A DNA stretch of 64,000 bases. Origin: Selaginella moellendorffii. Taxonomy: Eukaryota > Streptophyta > Lycopodiopsida > Selaginellales > Selaginellaceae. Shown one piece after another: positions 34,388 to 43,269 of the stretch. Every line of letters begins with the position of its first letter. Position 1 is the stretch's first letter. The DNA is taken from contig NW_003314354.1 in assembly GCF_000143415.4 (NCBI RefSeq), forward strand, positions 224,575 to 288,574, written 5' to 3'. The position numbers and the translations under genes are program-made. Below the pieces are notes generated by a model. It saw only the letters and a program-made list of their open reading frames with translations. It had not been told where the DNA came from and did no database searches.

Positions 34388-35389
34388 ATGGCAGACTATG
34401 TGTGGGCGAGTGACGCGAGGTTGCTAGGCGCTGGAGCGGATGGAGAGGTGAGGGTTGGGTTCCACCGAGAGACTGGAGACAAAGTAGCCATGAAGAAGAT
34501 GTACGAGCACGAGTACCTTTACGATGCCATCATCAACGAGTCGGAGATCCTGGAAGAGGTAGCGCACGACAACGTTGTCAATCTCCTTGGGTTGACCTGC
34601 AACAACCAGGGTACGTTCATGGTGATGGAGCTCATGGACGGGAGTTTGAGCGATGTGATCTCGTCACGCAAGCTTGGGGAGCACGACATCAGGGCCGTGA
34701 TGCGCCAGATCCTCGAGGGCCTGGCGTGGATTCACGCGCACAGAATCGTTCACCAAGACGTCAAGACGAGCAACGTTCTCGTCAAAAGGGATGGAGAGAA
34801 GAATAAGTTTGTGGTGAAGCTGGCGGACTTCGCTACCGCGAGGAGGCTGCGGACACGCCCCTGGTCGAACAAGGTCGGGACCTTAACGTTCAACGCTCCG
34901 GAGCTTCTCAAGGGTGCCACCAGCTTTGGCACCGCAATCGACGTGTGGGGCGCCGGGTGTGTATTCGCGGAGATGCTCCTGGGTAGCAATCCCTTTGACG
35001 TGCCCGACGAGGAGGATGGGGACTCGCTCGACTATTTTGTGGCTGATTTCGCCAAGAAGCTGGACATCGATGGCTGTGGCATGGGCTATCAAGACAGGCG
35101 CCGAGAGCGAGCACGCGAGAGGATCTTGGAGAAGATGGCGTGGTGGAAAGCCGAGGACGTGAGAAGCGGAATTAAAGACCCCGAGGCGGTGGAGCTGCTC
35201 AAGAGGATGCTGGCGATTGATCCGGCGAGGAGGATCTCGGCACAAAACGCCTTGAAGATGCCATATTTCCAAGAGAAGGCCGAGGACACAGCCAGGCCAG
35301 TGCTCCCGACAATGACGACTGCGAGTGGAAATTTTAGACCAGCTTGGGTTAAAATCAACAACGCAGCCCCATCAATAGCTACAATGTAA
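34388..35389 (+). CDS. intronless CDK-like serine/threonine kinase with altered HRD and DFG motifs
   Basis: The in-frame ATG at 34388 (MADYVWASDARLLG) is preferred over the upstream ATG at 34235, whose extension is low-complexity and hydrophobic. The kinase domain has a glycine loop LGAGADGEVRVG, the lysine in VAMKKM and an alpha-C glutamate in NESEILEE. The catalytic loop is HQDVKTSNVLV (HRD changed to HQD, catalytic Asp and Asn kept), and the metal motif is DFA instead of DFG. An activation-segment end FNAPELLKG and a DVWGAGCVFAEML helix follow. The last subdomain, MLAIDPARRISAQNAL, is typical of CMGC/CDK kinases. The absence of introns in an intron-rich neighbourhood suggests an old retrocopy. 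Activity is plausible but not certain. Confidence 0.85.
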   Translation: MADYVWASDARLLGAGADGEVRVGFHRETGDKVAMKKMYEHEYLYDAIINESEILEEVAHDNVVNLLGLTCNNQGTFMVMELMDGSLSDVISSRKLGEHDIRAVMRQILEGLAWIHAHRIVHQDVKTSNVLVKRDGEKNKFVVKLADFATARRLRTRPWSNKVGTLTFNAPELLKGATSFGTAIDVWGAGCVFAEMLLGSNPFDVPDEEDGDSLDYFVADFAKKLDIDGCGMGYQDRRRERARERILEKMAWWKAEDVRSGIKDPEAVELLKRMLAIDPARRISAQNALKMPYFQEKAEDTARPVLPTMTTASGNFRPAWVKINNAAPSIATM

Positions 35390-35569
35390 ACAATGTGAAT
35401 GTATACATTCAAAGTTTTTGCAAAATATTTTATCTTTTTCTCTAAGTAGATCATGTAAAAGCTTAATCATGCCCAAGCAATGCTAAATTCATTCAAAGTT
35501 TTTGTATTCCTTTTTCTTGGCTAAAAGAATATTCAAGAAAAAAAGATTGTAAACAATGAACCACTTGTG

Positions 35570-36060
35570 TTACTGTTGGTGGTGGTGGTGACCCTGGCGG
35601 TGGTGGTAACGATGCTCGTGCACTCTAGAAGGCAAGAAGTAAGTTCCCCGCTGATTCTTCATAAGCTGGCCACGCAGAAGTAGCTCATGGACAGCATCTT
35701 TCATCTCTTGAGAAAGCGAATCATGCGACACCTACAATCCAAGGACACGTCAAACAGATAAAGATCTACCAAGCGAATACCTTGAGATTCACAAGTAAGC
35801 ACGTTGTTAAGGAATGATAAACACCAGAGGGACTATCAAATAACCTGTCAGACTATTGTAAACTTCAAGACACACAGCTTACGATTGTACACTCCGACAA
35901 TTGGCAAAAATGATAGTGAAATCGATCGTCTGCAGCCTGTGGATGAAGTACTCACTTAGCCTGCTCGCGCAATCAGTGTCCGCAAGCCAATTTAAAATTT
36001 CCGCCATAAGTCCTAGCTGCTTATCGGACAAGCGGATTATCCAATCTCATAATTCATCAC
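35570..36060 (-). pseudogene. 3' part of a minus-strand gene split by a retroelement
   Basis: Minus-strand exons contain LSDKQLGLMAEILNWLADTD and SRLSEYFIHRLQTIDF (36000-35890), and a last exon with SHDSLSQEMKDAVHELLLRG and a His-rich tail ending at 35570. The first exons appear to lie beyond the copia element (39878-39500). I do not recognise the protein. If the insertion is treated as intron the gene could still be functional, so pseudogene status is an inference. Confidence 0.45.
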
Positions 36061-36074
36061 CAAGATCTGGGAAA

Positions 36075-36340
36075 CTATAGCACAGTGCCCCTGGTAACAC
36101 CCCTGCACTCGTTTCGAAGTTTCCATAAGAGCAAGTCACGGCCAAATGCAGCCTGGGCTTCATCAACTATAAGAAGCCTATTCGGACCAGCGAGGCCAAG
36201 GAGATCCGTCACCTCAACACCTGTAGCACTGGGAATTAATTCAAAGCGAAGTGCAGACGCTACACTGACCATATGTATGCTTGAGAAGCTGCTCAGAAGT
36301 AATGGTGTCACAGACAGCAGCAAGATTTATAAAATAGACA
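36075..36340 (-). pseudogene. fragment with Walker-B-like LLIVDEAQ motif
   Basis: The minus frame contains GVEVTDLLGLAGPNRLLIVD followed by EAQAAFGRDLLLWKLRNECRG. A hydrophobic strand ending in DEAQ followed by a short acidic/aromatic turn is the Walker B region of P-loop ATPases, loosely like Crinkler-type or viral-helicase-like STAND proteins. No Walker A is present, and the frame stops before 36075. It lies between the copia element and the 3' part of the split gene. Confidence 0.35.
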
Positions 36341-36358
36341 ACTTCCGAGTCTCGTGCT

Positions 36359-36450
36359 TGATACGAATATGCTGGCATATCATATTCTCCAGAGCTCTCT
36401 GTGTTTTCCTTTGTAGCCTCTTGTGATGAACGAGACCCTCTTCATCCTTA
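36359..36450 (+). repeat. 5' LTR of the copia element (short, 92 bp)
   Basis: Starts TGATACGAATATGCTGG and ends near ttcatcctta. It matches the 3' LTR (39320-39437) except for a 26-bp segment missing here (agaggcg...ggggag in the 3' copy) and a few substitutions. Confidence 0.8.
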
Positions 36451-36453
36451 TCA

Positions 36454-36465
36454 TGGTATCGGAGC
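36454..36465 (+). promoter_or_regulatory. primer-binding site of the copia element
   Basis: tggtatcggagc lies three bases after the 5' LTR. It differs by one base from TGGTATCAGAGC, the usual primer-binding site complementary to the 3' end of initiator tRNA-Met in plant copia elements. Confidence 0.8.
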
Positions 36466-39319
36466 ACTCAAAGACGTTTTGGAAGTTTTTTACGGCAGAG
36501 ATTTTTAAGGTTGCAGCCGAGAAAGAGTGGAACATACAAAACACTCAATCTCCCACCGAAGTGGACCTTGTCACGGTGTTTCTCAAGGGCATTCCAACAG
36601 CGTTTCAACTTGCTGCCGCTGGACATGTGGCCACCAAACTTTGATGAGGTCGTTAACGAGATGTTAGCACTGGAAACCTTGTTAGGAGGATCTCAGTTTC
36701 TCGAAGAAATTCCTTGCGATTTGGCTGTGTTTGCTGGTTCTAAGGCCAAGGCCTCAATCTAGGGCCGCTGCTGCCAAAGAACGCAAACAAGAAGGTCAAA
36801 ACGAGCGAAAGAGAAACAAGAAGAAAAAAAATAAGTATCTGTAGGATATGACTCACCTCCAAAGCCTTTTCTCGCATTTAGGAGAAGTTCCAGACGGGAA
36901 GCGAATTTACCTCGGCGATGACTTTAAGGTTCGACTTGCCACAGGACAGGTTGTAGCAGTCAGTGGAGTCTACTACGTTCCTGGTGTTAAGAAGACACTC
37001 TTCTCCGTTGGAAAAATCACAGATCGTGATTGCGAACTTCTCTTTTCCAAGACGCAGTGTGCTGTAATGCGAGGCGAGACAGTTATAGTCAGTGGGAGGC
37101 GTTATGCTGGCCTTTACCGGTTAAATACAGAGGTGGAGTATCCAGTCAAGCCTAGCGAGCAGCTTCTTTTTGCAGGTCCTCAGCATGCGGTTGACCTCCA
37201 GACATGGCATCGCCGGCTTGGTCACATGAATTACCAGGATATTAAACAACTCGCGAGTTCAGGCATGGTTGACGGTCTTCACATCACTTCTTTGAAGCTG
37301 AGGTTTTGTGAGCCGTGCATTCTCGCAAAGCAGCACAGATTTCGTTTCAAGGCTGGTGCTGCTACAAGAGCTACCGAGATGTTAGAGCTCGTCCACTCTG
37401 ACATGTGTACAATGCCAGTACTTTCTCGAGGGGAGAAGCTCTATTTTGTGACCTTGTAGACGATTATTCCAGGATGAGCGATGGTATGGCAGAAAACCGG
37501 ATCTCAGTCATCTTCGAATTTTTGGATAAGGAAGCATCGCACTAAGCTTGAAGATTGGCTACAGTGATCACATGAAGGCCTACAAGCTCTTCAGTTTGTC
37601 CTCGTCCAAGATCTTCCACAGTCGTGATGTGATCTTCGATGAAACACGGATGTATGCAACCAGAAATCTCCATCCTCCAGTCAACCGTCAACGGTTTATG
37701 GTTCTTGACAGTGACGAGGAAGAAGACCCTAGCGCCCTTATAGCCGCAGCGGCAAGTGATGCTGAAGCGAGTACTCCAGCAAGTGGCGGCAACGAGGCGG
37801 TATTTTTGGCATGGGTGGGAGCGACAGTTTAGACTGGCTGGGAACTCCCACTTAAGCCAATCTCTCCACCGACTGGAGGAGACGTTCCATGCTGGCCTAG
37901 TCGCACACTCACAGAAGCAGGGGCACAATTTCAAGAACAGCTTGACTTTCAGGCTGCCCGCCGAGCTTCTCGGCAGCAAGCTCAAGCTAGGGAGCGTGCC
38001 CAGACAGCTCCAAGTGGTTCCAACACGTAGCAGCTCCTCCAGAAATGCATCAGGCGTTTCTGGAATTACCTTCTCCAGTTTTCCAGTTGCTATTTTGTCA
38101 AGGCCGAGATATCTTGGTTCCCAAGAATTTGCGTGAGGCACTCTCCAGTCATGAGCGCGAGCAGTGGCAAGCAGCAGCAAATTCTGAGTATTCATCTCTC
38201 ATGGAGAATGAGACATGAGACCTGGTCGACCTACCTCCTGGAAGGAAACCGATCAAGACTATGTGGCTTTTTCGAATCAAGACTGGAGCTGATAGAAACT
38301 TCTCAAGTACAAGGCAAGACTTGTAGCAAAGGGATACTCACAATGAAACGTTTTCTCCTGTCGCGAATATGGTCTCTATCCGCTTGCTACTCAATCTTGC
38401 AGCCCAGCAGAATTTAGAAGCGGAGCAGCTCGACGTAACCACAGCGTTTCTCCATGGCGATCTTGACGAGGAGGTTTATGTCCTATATGAAGGTGTGCAA
38501 GCTTAAGAAGGCTTTATATCAGTCTCCATGGCAGTGGTATGATAAGATGAACAGCTATCTACTCTCCACCGGTTTTGTGAGTATTTCAGCAGATTCTAAC
38601 GTTTATCTTCGCAAGTCAGGTATGACATATATTTATCTTGCACTCTATGTAGACGATTGTCTACTAGTCGGTTCAACTCGCATAGCTTTGCAGCAGCTCA
38701 AGCGTGAGCTACAGGCACGATTTAAGATGGTGGATCTTGGATCAGTGAAATATTGTTTCGGGATCGAGATTATACGCGACAGGCAGGCAGAAGTATGTTG
38801 ACGATATCTTGGAGAGGTTTCATCTTGCTGACCTGAATGAAGCGTCAACTCCTATGGAAGCCGGCCTCCATCTCAGCAAAGATCAAGTCCCACAAACAGT
38901 CGAGGAATGCGAGAAGATGAAGCAGATACCGTACCGCAGATGGTTGGCAGCTTAGTCTACCTGATGGGCTGCATGCGGCCAGCCAGGTTTGGCTTTTTCA
39001 GCGGGAGCAGTGTCCCCAGTTTCTCGAGACTCCAGGATTTCCTCATTGGTTGGCAGTCAAACGCATCTTTCGCTACTTGAAGGGGACCAGACATTATCGC
39101 ACTCACCAAGAATCCCAGGTACCATGGGTGTACCAAACATATCCAGGTGCAGTTCCATTATATTCGAGATCAAGTGAACCAGCGTGTTTTGGAGCTCATC
39201 CATTGTGGAACAACAGAACAGGTTGCAGATATTTTTACCAAGGCGTTACCTCTAGCTTTGTTCCAGCGACACGTACAAGCACTTGGCGTGAGAGAGCTCC
39301 TTGAGCGAGCACCTTGGAG

Positions 39320-39437
39320 TGATACGAATATGCTGGCATAGCATATTCTCCAGAGCTCTCTAGAGGCGCGGTAGGCAGTTAGGGGAGTGTTTTCCTTTGT
39401 AGCCTCTTGTGATGAATGAGACCCCTGTTCATCCTAA
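39320..39437 (+). repeat. 3' LTR of the copia element (118 bp)
   Basis: Begins TGATACGAATATGCTGG right after a purine-containing run (ttggag) and ends near ttcatccta. It is the more complete of the two LTRs. Confidence 0.8.
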
Positions 39438-39499
39438 TGCCCGATATGCTAACTGTGATTGATTCAGAATACAAACCATGCCAAGACTAAAATCAAGCC

Positions 39500-39878
39500 A
39501 TATAAGCTATGAAAAACATTACCATTGTAACAACTTCTCTATTGCTGAGTTCCTCGGCGTGTAACGCTCCTCTTCTAAGCCCTCTTTTAGTAAGCCCAGA
39601 CTTTGAAACACGCTGGGTGAAGTGTCTAACGAAACGATATCAGTAAAAGAATCACTCAGAATGCAGCCATACCACCCAAATCAAAATCAAGGCACTGGAA
39701 ACTGAAAAACCATGCACATACCTGGCTGTTTGAGGAGCGGCTGCAGCGTCTTAGCAGCAAAGAGAGGCACTTTGACGCCAATCACTTCCTCGTATGTGAG
39801 CTGCTCCAACTCTCCGACATATTCGTAGCCCTGTGCTTCCAGAATTTGCACAGACGTATCAATCACGCCCATTTCCAT
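39500..39878 (-). pseudogene. 5' exons of the gene split by the copia element
   Basis: The ATG at 39878 opens MEMGVIDTSVQILEAQGYEY and continues with EVIGVKVPLFAAKTLQPLL. A clean donor (gtatgtg) and an acceptor (tcgttag) join it to a second exon reading TSPSVFQSLGLLKEGLEEE and NSAIEKLLQ, which ends at another donor (gtaatg, about 39520). The next exons on this strand are beyond the retroelement at 36.06 kb. Good splice signals suggest a real gene. Function unknown. Confidence 0.5.
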
Positions 39879-39889
39879 TCCTAAATCCT

Positions 39890-40420
39890 AAAGGCCACAA
39901 GAGTTTACAACTACGGAGTTAACTCTTCATGAGAGGAGAAAGAACTAGCACGGTATCCTCGGGGTGCTCAAGAAGCGAGCTCGAGCCTTTCATGCAAGGC
40001 ATCGCACAATAGGCTGACCAGTGCCTCTACTCGGCCAGGAGCGAGAGGTTGAGAAGACGTTTGGCACCGGAAGATCATTTCGAGTCCGCCGAATGCAATC
40101 GCTCGACTGGATCACGCTGCCGAAGGATTGAGTTATTTTCACCAGAAATGCTCGTCAGCGCTCGTGCCAGTTGAGAGAAGTTTTCGCTTTGCCTTGCTAA
40201 GGATATCAAATCTTATCACGCGTTTTCTTCGTAGCAGATCACAGTAAGTTTTCTCTTGCTTGGCTGACAAAAGAACTAATCTTTACTCGCCTACTTCCGA
40301 GCAAGATCCAGGTACAAACACAAACTTACAAACTTCGTTCTAGTTTTATCGCTCAAACTTCTTTGTTTGTTTGGTCCAGTTCTCTTCCACTTTCAGCTCA
40401 CTTTGCCAAAGAACGATGAC
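39890..40420. other. intergenic stretch without recognisable feature
   Basis: No reading frame with a family motif, no RNA gene and no clear repeat was seen. It is the upstream flank of the split minus-strand gene and the left border of the F-box/GH43 relic cluster. Confidence 0.4.
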
Positions 40421-40479
40421 ACTTGAGCAAGATCGTGGACGTCGAGGATGAGCGAGCGAGTAGCGGAGATGGCTACCAA

Positions 40480-40690
40480 CGATCAATGGATGTCATCGAT
40501 CGTGAGTGGAAACCAACGAACACGAAAAGATCTCAAAGCCCCGGCAGCGGGAAGAACAAAAGGTGGTTGAATCGAAACTCCACTGCTCGAGCTCGAAGAA
40601 CCGTGTCCGCCGGCTGCTGCTCCCTCTTGCGCTTGTGCCCCTCCACCCTTTCTCAAGCGCCAGAGCTCCTTCCACGCCAGTAACAAGTCA
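40480..40690 (-). pseudogene. chimeric relic: GH43 3' piece joined to F-box 3' piece
   Basis: On the plus strand, catcgatcgtgagtggaa and agccccggcagcgggaagaac (40493-40560) match the intact GH43 gene at about 43420-43525. The next bases (ccggctgctgctccctcttg, caagcgccagagctccttcc) match the F-box 3' end at 42060-42130. In the intact pair these two parts are about 1.3 kb apart, so the relic has a large internal deletion or rearrangement. Confidence 0.75.
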
Positions 40691-40699
40691 CACCCAACA

Positions 40700-41090
40700 C
40701 GCTCCATCTGCAAGTTTTCTTCCTCCTCCCAAAATTTAGTTTTTACTTCCGTTGAGAGTTAGATTTGAACACACGCCTTGTGGACTAGACATCTCAACTT
40801 AGCAGATAATTAGGAAATCCATTGGAGCACCACTGGCTCTTGGATTCTCTATCTGAATAACTGACAGTAGAGAACTACAAATCCAGGAGCATATGTTATA
40901 ACTTGTACTTTATTCTCTTGGAATACGTACTAGTATCCTGACAAGTCAGCTGTGAATGATACTACATTAGCTAGTTACTGATACTAGGCTGTTGTGGTTC
41001 CTAAGTTTTTCATGCTTGCAAGTTTGTTCTCGTCACTTATGTGAGCTTTAACCATCTGGCAACACCCTTGAACACGTTGCAACGGATTGC
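40700..41090. other. AT-moderate spacer between relics
   Basis: I see no reading frame, RNA gene or clear repeat in this stretch between two F-box/GH43 relics. Confidence 0.4.
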
Positions 41091-41098
41091 ATATAGTA

Positions 41099-41455
41099 TC
41101 AAAATGTTCGCAAAGTTTGATTGGATCCAAGACGGTATGAAGAGCCTCGTCCTAACTCGAGCAAGACGTAGAGAAAGAAAACGGTACAGTTTGATCGCCT
41201 GGCTTGGGCATACGCCGCAATGCGCTCGCCCTGGCACTCGAGCGCTATGGAGCCGTCAATGTAGAGACCCGTCTGGTCCAAGACACTGCTCGCAACCTCT
41301 CGGCACAGGCCAGCGCCATCCACGCTCCACACCTTGTACGTGATGCCGTTATCGTTGAAGACAGCAATTACGCACGCCATGTAGCGCTCTCCACAGAGGA
41401 AGATGCGTACCAGAAGATCATACCCAACAATCGCTCTAGTTCATCCGCGGGAAAA
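41099..41455 (-). pseudogene. F-box gene relic (internal deletion)
   Basis: The minus frame ACVIAVFNDNGITYKVWSVDG, then LDQTGLYIDGSIALECQGE, matches the middle of the intact F-box protein (ACAIADTNITYKVW, LDETGLDIDCSMALECQ). At 41398-41435 the DNA jumps to the N-terminal coding region (gatgcgtaccagaagatcatacc). About 200 codons are missing between these parts. Confidence 0.78.
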
Positions 41456-41509
41456 GGTGAAAAACGTATTTACAAGCCTTTTTCTTGTGATCACTCTATC
41501 GTCTGCGTC

Positions 41510-41780
41510 GACTCGTAGATCTCGCAGCTCTGGTGCACCCATGCACTGATCACCCGGAGTCTCCCACGGTCCCAGCATCAATTCGGCAGCGCTTGATTCG
41601 GCCACCAGGTAAAAACTTGCCGTGCGTTTCCCATTGCGCGTGAGACTGCCTGTGAGAGAATTTCGCCTGGCACTTGAAAGAAAGCTGAGAGACTCGACGA
41701 CTTCTTCTTCTTTTGCAGATCCAGGCAGCGCTCATTGATTTTGGAAGTATGAGTACGGCTACGACGTCAAGAGCCAACGA
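41510..41780 (-). pseudogene. GH43 gene relic
   Basis: The plus strand shows tagatctcgcagc, cggagtctcccacgg, cccagcatc.attcgg and gcttgattcggccacca, matching 43495-43655 of the intact GH43 gene, with deletions. It follows the F-box relic in the same order as the intact pair to the right. Confidence 0.75.
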
Positions 41781-41970
41781 CAGAGTTTTTCTAGTTGGTC
41801 ATCAAACTGGAATTTTTTTTTTCACTGTCAGCCTCTCCATCTCCTCCTCTGCTAGATAGATTTCCCAGTCCCTGCGTTCTCTAAGCAGCGCAGTAAACTC
41901 GATTGTAGCTTTGAGCCCTCGATTTAGATGGCAGTCACAGCAGCTCGAAGGCATGAGCTCCAGAATACTC

Positions 41971-43185
41971 TTACATCATGAAGAAGATGTCCTCAAACAC
42001 TTCAGCCTCCACGCTGCCGAGTGCTTTCGCCCTGCATTGCCGGATCCTGCGAACCGTGTCTAGCGGCTGCTGCTCCTCCTTGCGCTTGTGCCCCTCGCCA
42101 CCCTCGGGATCAAGCGCCACAGCTCCTTCCACGCCAGAGGGCTTGACAAGCGAGGGGCGGTAAACCACCGCCCGCCGGTACTGCACACCCTCGCCGCTCT
42201 TGGCACGGACGTACATCCACTCGTCGCGATCCAAGTCGTAGACCACGGGTGGCAAAGGCTCGCCACCTTCGTCAGCCCACTTCTCACCGTAACGATCGCG
42301 GCACTGGCCGGCCAGGCACACGAGATTGCCCTCAGCCTGGCACTCGAGCGCCATGGAGCAGTCAATGTCGAGACCCGTCTCGTCCAAATCACTGCTCCCA
42401 ACCCCAAGCCACTGACCAGCGCCATCCATGGAGTCGAAGTAGAGGTCCAAGACATCGTTCGCAACCCCTCGCCACTGGCCTGTCCACACCCACACCTTGT
42501 ACGTGATATTGGTATCAGCGATTGCGCACGCCCGGTAGCGCACTCCCTTGTGCTCCCACACGAAAGGGAGACACCCCAGCGTATCTGTCCTAGCGTTGAG
42601 TTCGCCTGTGTCGGCGATGTCAGGCAAGCTCAGGATCGGGCCCCAGGCCCGCGAGCTTGATTCGTAGACACGCCTGTTATGGGTGTCTAGCAGCTTGAAC
42701 TCCCCACTCGCCGGGTCGGCAGTCATGCTGTAGATTCGACCGGCTTGCTGCTGATCCAGGCGTGGGATCCTGACCCACTCGTTGGTTGCCGGATTGCCCA
42801 CCGTGAACTCCACCCCGGGCGTCTCGCGGTCGGGCCAAGACGGCTGGCGGATGAGCACCAGGCCTGCCGAGGAGGCGACGATGTCGAAGAAGGATCCGGG
42901 CGGGAGCGGGAGCTTCATCCACGCCGGGAGCGGAGAGACGACGCGTGACTTGGGGCTCCAGGCGCAGACGTGGAGTGGTCGAGGGTGATGCTGCCAGTGG
43001 GAGGTGTAAGCCGTGAGGAGGACACAGTCTTCGTCGCTCGAACGCGGCCGCCACAGCGCCCTAAACTCGGCGGATTTGATGATGGCTCTCCACTCCTTGC
43101 AGACGCGGCGGGCTTGCAGCAGTGATTCCCAGCCGATCGAGAGAAAGATGCGTACCAATAGATCATACCCAAGTGCCATTTGCAA
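41971..43185 (-). CDS. F-box protein with F-box-associated (kelch-like) domain
   Basis: One uninterrupted exon of 404 codons. The F-box is at residues 4-45 (YDLLVRIFLSIGWESLLQAR, then VCKEWRAIIKS). The rest fits an F-box-associated beta-propeller: VCAWSPKSRVVSPL, FFDIVASSAGLVLIR, FTVGNPATNEWVRIPRL and VVYDLDRDEWMYV. A lysine/glutamate-rich tail precedes the end EVFEDIFFMM. It would be the substrate receptor of an SCF ubiquitin ligase through Skp1 binding. The substrate cannot be told. Several relics of this gene are scattered at 31.2, 34.0, 40.6 and 41.1 kb, so it belongs to an unstable local family. A second in-frame ATG is two codons downstream. Confidence 0.88.
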   Translation of the reverse strand: MQMALGYDLLVRIFLSIGWESLLQARRVCKEWRAIIKSAEFRALWRPRSSDEDCVLLTAYTSHWQHHPRPLHVCAWSPKSRVVSPLPAWMKLPLPPGSFFDIVASSAGLVLIRQPSWPDRETPGVEFTVGNPATNEWVRIPRLDQQQAGRIYSMTADPASGEFKLLDTHNRRVYESSSRAWGPILSLPDIADTGELNARTDTLGCLPFVWEHKGVRYRACAIADTNITYKVWVWTGQWRGVANDVLDLYFDSMDGAGQWLGVGSSDLDETGLDIDCSMALECQAEGNLVCLAGQCRDRYGEKWADEGGEPLPPVVYDLDRDEWMYVRAKSGEGVQYRRAVVYRPSLVKPSGVEGAVALDPEGGEGHKRKEEQQPLDTVRRIRQCRAKALGSVEAEVFEDIFFMM

Positions 43186-43269
43186 AGCAAGCGCTTCCCG
43201 CGAACAAGAAATTCGAACAAAGCCGTGAAAAACCCTAATTTCTATCGATTAAAATATAACAAAAAGTAT

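Larger units (their letters stand above)
36359..39437 (+). mobile_element. decayed Ty1/copia LTR retrotransposon with very short LTRs
   Basis: Between the LTRs, degraded frames appear in copia order. A Gag remnant lies at 36423-36760 (FDEVVNEMLALETLLGG). GAG-pre-integrase plus integrase zinc finger follow at 36848-37459 (WHRRLGHMNYQDIKQL, then CEPCILAKQ). An integrase C-terminal piece with GYSDHMKAYKLFS is at 37548. RT runs from about 38200 to 38800 with the YVDD box (LALYVDDCLLVG), and RNase H pieces to 39340. The integrase catalytic core is largely missing and stops are frequent, so it is non-autonomous. LTRs of 92-118 bp are unusually short. The element sits inside a minus-strand gene. Confidence 0.85.
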
